NCBI RefSeq assembly: GCF_025837095.1
Contig: NZ_CP107551.1
Coordinates: 2,214,352 to 2,278,351, forward strand
Length of the DNA stretch: 64,000 nucleotides
Origin: Rhodococcus sp. Z13
Lineage (GTDB): Bacteria; Actinomycetota; Actinomycetes; Mycobacteriales; Mycobacteriaceae
Reading direction: 5' to 3'
The position numbers and the translations under genes are program-made. This document shows, piece after piece, positions 57,907 through 64,000 of the stretch (its first letter is position 1; the number at the start of each line of letters is the position of its first letter). The notes beneath the pieces are model-generated. The model had not been told where the DNA came from, ran no database searches, and worked only from the letters and a program-made list of their open reading frames with translations.

Positions 57907-59202
57907 TCAGACGGAGGCGAGAATCTCGTCGAACAGCGCGGCGTAGCGTTCCTGCGCCGCGCGCCGGCGGGTGGGCACGTGCTCGCTCGGCACGTTGCCG
58001 GCGGGTGGGGTGTAGTCGCGCAGCACCAGCTTGGCGACGGTGTCGCGGTGCACCTCGTCCGGCCCGTCGTACAGGCGCGCGGCGCGCGCCGCCCGGTACA
58101 TGAAGTCCAGCGGCAGGTCGGAGCTGTACCCGAGGGAACCGTGGGTCTGCACGGCTCGGTCGATGACGTCGTGCAGGATCTTCGCGCCGTAGTACTTGAT
58201 CATGGCGATCTCCTTGCGGGCCGCCTTGGTGCCCTGGGTGTCGATCACCCACGCCGCCTGCAGCGTCATCAGCCGCAGCGCCTGCATCTCGGCGGCGGAG
58301 TCGGCGATCCAGTTGCGCACGGTCTGCTTGTCGCCGAGGACGCCGCCGTGCGCGAACCGGTAGGTGGCGCGCTCGCACATCATGTCGAAGGCCCGGTTGG
58401 CCTGGCCGATCCACCGCATGCAGTGGTGGATGCGGCCCGGCCCGAGCCGCTTCTGCGCGATCAGGAAGCCGTCGCCGGGATTGCCGAGCAGCGCGTCGTC
58501 CCCGACCCGCACGTCGCGGAAGACCACCTCGCAGTGCGAGCCGTAGGTGTTCTCCCGCGGCGACGGGTTCTCCATCGATGCGATGTCGCGCACCACCTCG
58601 AGTCCCGGGGCGTCGATGGGGACGATGAACTGCGAGGTGCGGCGGTGGCGTTCGGCGTCGGGGTCGGTGACGGCGACGACGATGACGAAATCGGCGGTGG
58701 CGGCGTTGGAGATGAACCACTTGGCGCCGTTGATCACCCAGCCGTCACCGTCGCGGACGGCGGTGGTGGTCAGGTTCGTGGGATCGGCCCCCGCGTTGTC
58801 GGGTTCGGTCAGCGCGAACGCCGAGTACATCTCGCCGGCGAGCAACGGATCGAGCCAGCGGCGCTTCTGCTCGCCGGTGCCGGCCGCGGCGAGGATCTCC
58901 GCGTTCCCGGAGTCCGGTGCCTGACAGCCGAACACGAGCGGTCCGTAGGGGCTGGAGCCGAGGATCTCGTGCATGAGACCGAGCTTGACCTGCCCGTAGC
59001 CCTGGCCTCCGAGTTCGGGGTCGAGATGCGCGGCCCACAGTTGCTGCTTCTTGACCTCCTGCTGCAGCGGCGCGATGGCCGCGCGCAGTTGCGGCCAGGA
59101 CAGGTCGAGGGTTTCGAGCGGGCGGATCTCGTCGTGGACGAAGCCTGTCATCCAGTCGAGTTTCTGCTGGAACTCGGGTTCGGTGGAGAAGTCCCATGCC
59201 AT
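57907..59202 (-). CDS. Acyl-CoA dehydrogenase (ACAD10/11-like)
   Basis: This 431-residue FAD enzyme has LTEPDNAGADPTNLTTTAVRDGDGWVINGAKWFISNAATAD, a typical flavin and substrate region, and the C-terminal RAVQTHGSLGYSSDLPLDFMYRAARAARLYDGPDEVHRDTVAKLVL with the dehydrogenase signature. It resembles the dehydrogenase domain of ACAD10/11 and bacterial LvaC. The next gene upstream encodes an APH-fold phosphotransferase, the other half of that pairing. Confidence 0.88.
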   Translation of the reverse strand: MAWDFSTEPEFQQKLDWMTGFVHDEIRPLETLDLSWPQLRAAIAPLQQEVKKQQLWAAHLDPELGGQGYGQVKLGLMHEILGSSPYGPLVFGCQAPDSGNAEILAAAGTGEQKRRWLDPLLAGEMYSAFALTEPDNAGADPTNLTTTAVRDGDGWVINGAKWFISNAATADFVIVVAVTDPDAERHRRTSQFIVPIDAPGLEVVRDIASMENPSPRENTYGSHCEVVFRDVRVGDDALLGNPGDGFLIAQKRLGPGRIHHCMRWIGQANRAFDMMCERATYRFAHGGVLGDKQTVRNWIADSAAEMQALRLMTLQAAWVIDTQGTKAARKEIAMIKYYGAKILHDVIDRAVQTHGSLGYSSDLPLDFMYRAARAARLYDGPDEVHRDTVAKLVLRDYTPPAGNVPSEHVPTRRRAAQERYAALFDEILASV

Positions 59203-59235
59203 GTCGTCGTACCTCCGGGGTGTGCGGGAGCGGGG

Positions 59236-60288
59236 TCAGTCGATCGAGCGCAGGGTGCGGTCGAACAGGAGCAGGGCGTAGCGGTGCAGGCGGTCGCCGA
59301 TGTCGGTGGGAGCCTGCCCGGAGCGGGAGCGGGCGTAGGTGCCCTCGAGGATGATGCCGAGCTTGAACCCGGCGAGCGCGGTGTACCAGTCGATGGCGGA
59401 GAGGTCGCGGTCGCTGTTGTCGGCGTACCGGGCGACGAGTTCGGCGCGGCTCGGCAGGCCCCCGGCCGCGGCGAGGCGGCTCTCGAGCAGGTCGGGTTCG
59501 CCGTCGGCGTCCGGCCACATCGCCAGCATCCAGCCCAGATCGAGCAGCGGGTCGCCGACGGTGGCCATCTCCCAGTCGACCATCGCTGCGACCGTCGGGG
59601 CGACGCGGTCGAACATGACGTTGGCGACGTGGTAGTCGCCGTGCAGGAGACCGGGGGCGCCCTGCGGCGGCCGGTTGTCGTCGAGCCAGGACGCGATCTG
59701 CTCGACCTGCGGCAGCAGCACCGTCGGATAGCCGGGCAGCCGCGTGAAGGATTCGAGTTCGCCCAGCCAGCGGCCCACCTGCCGTTCCAGGAATCCCTCG
59801 GGGCGGCCGAACTCGGCCAGTCCGAGCGCCGCCGGGTCGAGGCGCGCCAGTTCGGTGAGCGCGTCGACCATGCTCAGGCCCATGCGGTGGCGCAGGGCCG
59901 GGTCGGCGGCGTGGGCGGGGGTGAGGGTCTCGGCGGCGTTGTAGCCGTCCACGGCGTGCATCAGATAGAACACCGCGCCGAGCACGTCCGGGTCCTCGCA
60001 GCCGGCGACGAAGGTCGGGTGAGGCACCGCGGTCCCGGACAGTGCGCGCAGCAGCGTCATCTCGCGTTGCATCATCCGGTTCGATTGGGGGCGAAGGTGT
60101 TTCGGTCCTCGTCGGAGCACGTACCGGACGCCGGAGCGTTCGAAGCCGATCATGATGTTCTGGGTTCCGCCGCCGATGGGGGAGACCGCGGTCGGTTCGC
60201 CGGAGCCGAGGCCCTGGGTGTCCATCCAGTCCCGCACGGCGGTGAGATCGACCCCGAGGAGGTTGCTGGGTGTGGTGTCGGTCGGCAT
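59236..60288 (-). CDS. APH-fold phosphotransferase (LvaA/ACAD10-kinase-like)
   Basis: This 350-residue protein has a protein-kinase-like fold: IGGGTQNIMIGFERSGVRYVLRRG (ATP-binding loop), catalytic loop GLLHGDYHVANVMF (HxDxxxxN) and metal loop AMVDWEMATVGDPLLDLGWML. In known systems such enzymes phosphorylate the 4-hydroxy group of acyl-CoAs so that a partner ACAD can remove it. It is 33 bp upstream of that ACAD gene on the same strand. Confidence 0.85.
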   Translation of the reverse strand: MPTDTTPSNLLGVDLTAVRDWMDTQGLGSGEPTAVSPIGGGTQNIMIGFERSGVRYVLRRGPKHLRPQSNRMMQREMTLLRALSGTAVPHPTFVAGCEDPDVLGAVFYLMHAVDGYNAAETLTPAHAADPALRHRMGLSMVDALTELARLDPAALGLAEFGRPEGFLERQVGRWLGELESFTRLPGYPTVLLPQVEQIASWLDDNRPPQGAPGLLHGDYHVANVMFDRVAPTVAAMVDWEMATVGDPLLDLGWMLAMWPDADGEPDLLESRLAAAGGLPSRAELVARYADNSDRDLSAIDWYTALAGFKLGIILEGTYARSRSGQAPTDIGDRLHRYALLLFDRTLRSID

Positions 60289-60384
60289 GATTCGAACGTA
60301 TCGGCCGACACCCTCGGGGACACCGCGCTTTTCGGGACCGATTGTGGATTCCTACAACGCCCGGTGGGCCGGGATCGGCGCCGG

Positions 60385-62244
60385 TCAGCGGGCCGAGAAC
60401 TCGAGGATCTGGAAGGCCAGGCGCGCCGAGAGCAGCGCGTCGAGACTGCTCGGGTCCAGCCCGGTCAGCTCCTTGATCTTGCCCATCCGGTAGCGGACGG
60501 TGTTCTCGTGCACGTCCAGCGCCACCGCGGCGCCCTGCACCCGGCCCTCCGCGGCCACGAAGGCCCGCCAGGTCTCGAGCAGCACCCCGTCGTCGGCGGC
60601 GCGCACGGTGTGCACGTACTCGTGGGCGAACCGCACGGCCTCCTTGACCCGCCCGGAGCTGACCACCACCCGCAGCAACCCGAGTTCGGTGACGTCGAGG
60701 ACGTCGTCGAATCGGTCGAAGGAGTGGGCGATCTCGGCGACCTCCCGCATCTCGCGGGCGGCGTGCGGGAAGTCGGCGACCTCCCGGCACACCCCGGAGA
60801 CGACGGTGGCGCCGGTGGCCAGATCGGGTTGCAGCGACGCGCGCACCTGCCGCACCTTCTCTCGCACCGCCGCCAGCTCGTCGGCCGAGCCGCCCTCGCG
60901 CAGCGGCACCAGCACGATGATGTGGCCGGGCAGTTTCACCGCGGCGGGCTCGTCGATGCCGAGGATCTCCCGGAACCGGCGGGTGACCAGGCGCTGCGCC
61001 GCCGAGGCGGTCAGGCGGGGGTTCGCGGACAGGGTGAAGCGCACCAGCACGTGCGGGTTGGTCAGGTCGATGCCGAACTGCGGGCCGCGGCGGATCAGGT
61101 GCTCCTTGTCGCGGGTGTTGCGCAGCAGGTCGGACAGGTAGTCGTCGCGGGCCTGCCCCTGCGTCTCGATCTGCCGGCGTTCGGAGAGGATCTGCAGCGA
61201 CAGCACGGTCGCGCCGTGCTCGGCGATGTTCGCGTCGACCGCCTCGAGCGACCGGCCGACCTCGACGATGCCGAGATAACCGTTGGGGCGGCCCTCGATG
61301 ACGAGCCGGCACATCAGGTGCCGGCGGCCGAGCCCGACCGACAGGGTCGGTGGCACCACCGCCGAGGGCCGTTCCGGGCTGAGACCGGCGAGTTCGGCCT
61401 TCACCGACGGCATGCCGCGGATCTTCTCGGAGATCACCGGCGGCCGGTCGAGGCCGAGCGCGGCGGGTGCGGACCAGGCCAGCACCCGGAAGTCCTCGTC
61501 GTAGAGCACAGCGGGTTTGCCGGACAGGTCCGACAGCAACGCCACGACGGTGTGGATGTCGGCGCCCTCGAGCACCGCGTTGGTGAGCTTGCGGTGCACG
61601 TCGGCGAGATAGGCGAGGGTGTTGCGGCTGCGGGCGATCTCCGAGGCCTGGGTGCGCAACCGCACGTTGAGCATCGCCTGGCTGATGAACAGCGCACTGA
61701 GCTGCGCGAACATCTCGGCGATCTCGATGTCCTCCTGGGTGTAGGCGTGGTCGCCGTCGCGGTCGTCGACGAACAGCAGCCCGATGACCTCGCCGTCGAA
61801 CACCAGCGGCACACCGAGCATGGCCCGCACCTGCCAGTGCTCCATGGTGCGCCGGTGCGGCCGCGGGTCGTTGCGCACGTCCTCGATGAGCACCGGGCGG
61901 GCGGTGTCGATGATCTCCCGGCTGAACCGGTCGCCCTCGATCCCGGATTCCTGCCGCTTGACGGCCTCGGTGATGTCGCCCTGCTCGGCGCAGTGCCCGG
62001 CGGCGCCGCGGAAACGGCCGTCGGGACGCTTGAGGTAGAGGGAGGAGCGGCAGACCCCGATCACCTCGCACAGCTTCACGCACACCGCGCGCAGCAGTTC
62101 CTCGAGGTCGGTGTCCTTGATCGCCTCGCCGGTGATCTCGGCGAAGGCGGTGATGACGTCGCGTTCGCGGTGGCGGGGGACGGTGGCCGTGCCCGGAGGG
62201 TGGAGCGGGGTGGTCGCGGTTCCGGTGCTCGGCAGCAGGGTCAT
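60385..62244 (-). CDS. GAF-PucR family transcriptional activator
   Basis: This 619-residue regulator starts MTLLPSTG at 62244 with GAGAGGAC ahead. Residues about 30-180 form a GAF sensory domain (SSLYLKRPDGRFRGAAGHC to LGVPLVFDGEVIGLLFVDDRDG). A central GGDEF-like CdaR region follows, and the C-terminus is a PucR helix-turn-helix (AVALDVHENTVRYRMGKIKELTGLD). It is upstream of the phosphotransferase and ACAD genes on the same strand, and is the likely regulator of the catabolic and transport genes. Confidence 0.88.
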   Translation of the reverse strand: MTLLPSTGTATTPLHPPGTATVPRHRERDVITAFAEITGEAIKDTDLEELLRAVCVKLCEVIGVCRSSLYLKRPDGRFRGAAGHCAEQGDITEAVKRQESGIEGDRFSREIIDTARPVLIEDVRNDPRPHRRTMEHWQVRAMLGVPLVFDGEVIGLLFVDDRDGDHAYTQEDIEIAEMFAQLSALFISQAMLNVRLRTQASEIARSRNTLAYLADVHRKLTNAVLEGADIHTVVALLSDLSGKPAVLYDEDFRVLAWSAPAALGLDRPPVISEKIRGMPSVKAELAGLSPERPSAVVPPTLSVGLGRRHLMCRLVIEGRPNGYLGIVEVGRSLEAVDANIAEHGATVLSLQILSERRQIETQGQARDDYLSDLLRNTRDKEHLIRRGPQFGIDLTNPHVLVRFTLSANPRLTASAAQRLVTRRFREILGIDEPAAVKLPGHIIVLVPLREGGSADELAAVREKVRQVRASLQPDLATGATVVSGVCREVADFPHAAREMREVAEIAHSFDRFDDVLDVTELGLLRVVVSSGRVKEAVRFAHEYVHTVRAADDGVLLETWRAFVAAEGRVQGAAVALDVHENTVRYRMGKIKELTGLDPSSLDALLSARLAFQILEFSAR

Positions 62245-62323
62245 GCCGTCCTCTCGCCTCCTCGTCGTGGTCGCGGTCACTCGGCATCCACGAGGTTGTG
62301 CAACATCACAAAGTAGTCGATGT

Positions 62324-63568
62324 TCAGGTCGCGATCACATCCGGAAGCGGCGTGTCGAGCACGTGCCCCATGCGGTCCCGCTTGGCGCGCAGGTAGCGCA
62401 GGTTGTGGGTGGTGACGGCGGTCGGCAGCGACACCCGGCCGACGATCTCGATCGAGTAGCCCTCCAGCCCGCCGAGTTTGCTCGGGTTGTTGGTGATCAG
62501 CCGCATGCGCCGCACCCCCAGATCGGCGAGGATCCGGGCGCCGACGCCGTAGCTGCGCGAGTCGTCCGGCAGCCCGAGTGCGCGGTTGGCGTCGACGGTG
62601 TCGAGGCCCTGTTCCTGCAGCGAGTAGGCGCGGATCTTGTGGGCGAGGCCGATGCCGCGGCCCTCGTGGCCGCGCAGGTAGACCAGCACCCCGCAGCCCT
62701 CGCGGGCGATCTCGGCGAGGGCCCGTTCGAGCTGGGCGCCGCAGTCGCAGCGCAGCGAGCCGAGGATGTCGCCGGTGAGGCATTCGCTGTGCACCCGCAC
62801 CAGCACCCCCTCGCGGCTGCGGCCGGCGGCGGCGACGTCGCCCATCACCAGCGCGAGGTGCTCGCTGCCGTCGAGCACCGACCGGAACGCCACCGCCCGG
62901 AACATGCCGAACTCGGTGGGCATCTGTGCCTCGGCGACGTACTCGACGAACGGCTCGGTCGCGGCCCGGTAGCGCACCAGATCGGCGATGCGCAGCAGCG
63001 GCAACCCGTGGGCGGCGGCGAACGCGGTCAGGTCGTCGCCGCGGCGCATCGAGCCGTCCTCGGCGACGATCTCGCCGATCACCCCCACCTCGCCGGCGCC
63101 GGCCAGGCGCAGCAGGTCCACGGCGGCCTCGGTGTGCCCGGCTCGGGCGAGCACCCCGCCCTCGCGGGCGCGCAGAGGGAAGACGTGGCCCGGGCGGCGC
63201 AGATCGGTGGGGGCGGTGGCCTCGTCGGCGAGCGCCCGGACCGTGGCGGCGCGGTCGGCGGCGCTGACCCCGGTGCCGGTGGAGACGTGGTCGACGCTCA
63301 CGGTGAAGGCGGTGCCGTGCGCGTCGGTGTTGTGCTCGACCATCAGCGGCAGGCCGAGGGCGTCGGCGCGGTGCGCCGGCATGGGTGCGCAGACGATGCC
63401 GGTGGTGTGGCGCACGAGGAACGCCATCTGCTCGGCGGTGATCGTCGACGCGGCGGCGACGAGGTCGCCCTCGTTCTCGCGGTCGTCGTCGTCGACCACG
63501 ACGACCAGTCCGCCCGCGGCGAGGGTCTCGACCGCGAGTTCGACCTGCTGGGCCGGGGTGCGGGGCAT
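62324..63568 (-). CDS. ribBA: Bifunctional 3,4-dihydroxybutanone-4-phosphate synthase / GTP cyclohydrolase II
   Basis: This 414-residue enzyme makes both early riboflavin precursors. N-terminal RibB domain: VVDDDDRENEGDLVAAAST with acidic metal ligands, then HTTGIVCAPM and the substrate loop near HVFPLRAREGGVLARAGHTEAAVDL. C-terminal RibA domain: HSECLTGDILGSLRCDCGAQL for the zinc site and RGHEGRGIGLAHKIRAY for GTP. The start at 63568 excludes an arginine-rich run that is noise. It is followed upstream by a flavin reductase, fitting flavin metabolism. Other rib genes are not in view, so it may serve a local flavin enzyme. Confidence 0.95.
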   Translation of the reverse strand: MPRTPAQQVELAVETLAAGGLVVVVDDDDRENEGDLVAAASTITAEQMAFLVRHTTGIVCAPMPAHRADALGLPLMVEHNTDAHGTAFTVSVDHVSTGTGVSAADRAATVRALADEATAPTDLRRPGHVFPLRAREGGVLARAGHTEAAVDLLRLAGAGEVGVIGEIVAEDGSMRRGDDLTAFAAAHGLPLLRIADLVRYRAATEPFVEYVAEAQMPTEFGMFRAVAFRSVLDGSEHLALVMGDVAAAGRSREGVLVRVHSECLTGDILGSLRCDCGAQLERALAEIAREGCGVLVYLRGHEGRGIGLAHKIRAYSLQEQGLDTVDANRALGLPDDSRSYGVGARILADLGVRRMRLITNNPSKLGGLEGYSIEIVGRVSLPTAVTTHNLRYLRAKRDRMGHVLDTPLPDVIAT

Positions 63569-63573
63569 GGCCA

Positions 63574-64000
63574 CTACTCCTGTTCTGCGCTGTGGGTGCC
63601 GAAGGTGCGCCGGTGATAGGTCAGCGGCGGACGGTCGTGGCGATCGGCCTCGGCGACGTGGCCGAGGACCACCACGTGGTCGCCGCCGTCGACGAGGTCG
63701 GCGACGGTGCACGCCACCCAGCCGGGCGCGCCGGTGATGCGCGGGGCGCCCGCCGACAGCGACCAGGCGACGCCGGCGAACTTGTCGGGACCCTTGCGGG
63801 CGAAGGTCAGTGCCAGGCCGTCCTGGCCGTGGCCGAGGATGTTGACCCCGAACCGTCCCTGTCCGCGCACGACGGTGAGCAGGTCCGATCCGCGGTCGAG
63901 GGCGACGAGCACCATCGGAGGATCCATCGACAGCGACGCGAAGGCGCTGACGGTGGTGCCGTGCGGGCGGTCGCCGTCGAGTGCGGTCACCACCGTGACG
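63574..64000 (-). CDS. Flavin reductase domain protein, 5'-truncated by window edge
   Basis: The reading frame continues beyond base 64000. Visible residues read VTVVTALDGDRPHGTTVSAFASLSMDPPMVLVALDRGSDLL and GRFGVNILGHGQDGLALTFARKGPDKFAG, matching the flavin-binding domain of HpaC-type NAD(P)H:FMN reductases, which feed reduced flavin to two-component monooxygenases. The stop is six bases before the ribBA start, so they share an operon. A frame start at 63993 is internal to the domain and is not the true start. Confidence 0.88.
   Translation of the reverse strand, partial: VTVVTALDGDRPHGTTVSAFASLSMDPPMVLVALDRGSDLLTVVRGQGRFGVNILGHGQDGLALTFARKGPDKFAGVAWSLSAGAPRITGAPGWVACTVADLVDGGDHVVVLGHVAEADRHDRPPLTYHRRTFGTHSAEQE

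Noticed and set aside
57979-62316. A 1445-residue + strand frame across the acyl-CoA dehydrogenase, phosphotransferase and PucR genes
   Set aside because: Low-complexity shadow opposite three genes with clear motifs and ribosome-binding sites.

Overview
The window is high-GC actinobacterial DNA, most likely Rhodococcus or a close relative (Nocardiaceae). It carries mshC (mycothiol ligase), two-subunit methylmalonyl-CoA mutase with meaB, many GTG starts, DUF3558-type lipoproteins, and a gene block at 27.0-40.8 kb that follows the order of the Mycobacterium tuberculosis Rv2141c-Rv2130c region (from family knowledge, not a search).

Layout. 1-13 kb: a secondary-metabolism locus. A partial DUF6875-like gene and a 3063-residue dimodular NRPS diverge, and their shared promoter region is split by an IS1380-family element that itself carries a nested ISL3-family element. 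The NRPS has an orphan C-domain half and an epimerization domain lacking its usual catalytic residues. 13-26.4 kb: a TVP38-type membrane protein, the mutA-mutB-meaB operon with a YhhN membrane protein, two tandem lipoproteins, a TauE-type exporter preceded by a cysteine-rich leader peptide, an enoyl-reductase-like protein, a universal stress protein and a zinc-finger SDR-like protein. 26.4-26.9 kb: two identical tRNA-Leu(GAG) genes, each with its own terminator.

27-40.9 kb: the mycobacterial-type block (M20 peptidase, PEBP protein, pyrD, lipoprotein, DUF5703, uppP, phosphatase, DUF3090, SCO1664-type kinase-like protein, mshC). It is interrupted by a heme-iron operon hmuO-hmuT-hmuU-hmuV with an IdeR/DtxR-type box, and by an aldo/keto reductase-like gene lacking two catalytic residues. 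40.9-47.4 kb: an accessory patch with an unrecognised gene, a phage-like winged-helix protein, a decayed gene fragment, an MFS transporter, the second (inverted) IS1380 copy, a gene-poor spacer and an IS5-family element.

47.4-53 kb: an enoyl-CoA hydratase/TetR pair with a palindromic operator, a small secreted protein, a divergent MurE paralogue, selO and a VOC protein. 53-62.3 kb: a probable carboxylic-acid uptake and catabolism locus. It has a Liv-type binding protein, a triple-fusion LivH-LivM-LivG protein, LivF, an acyl-CoA dehydrogenase, an APH-fold phosphotransferase (together resembling a split ACAD10/11 or LvaA/LvaC pair) and a GAF-PucR regulator. 62.3-64 kb: ribBA and a partial flavin reductase.

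The four IS elements and their target duplications give a clear order for the ISL3-into-IS1380 nesting, and show that the roughly 41 kb between the two IS1380 copies has not been inverted by recombination between them. Coordinates and motifs were read by eye. Family names rest on motif recognition, and no database search was possible.
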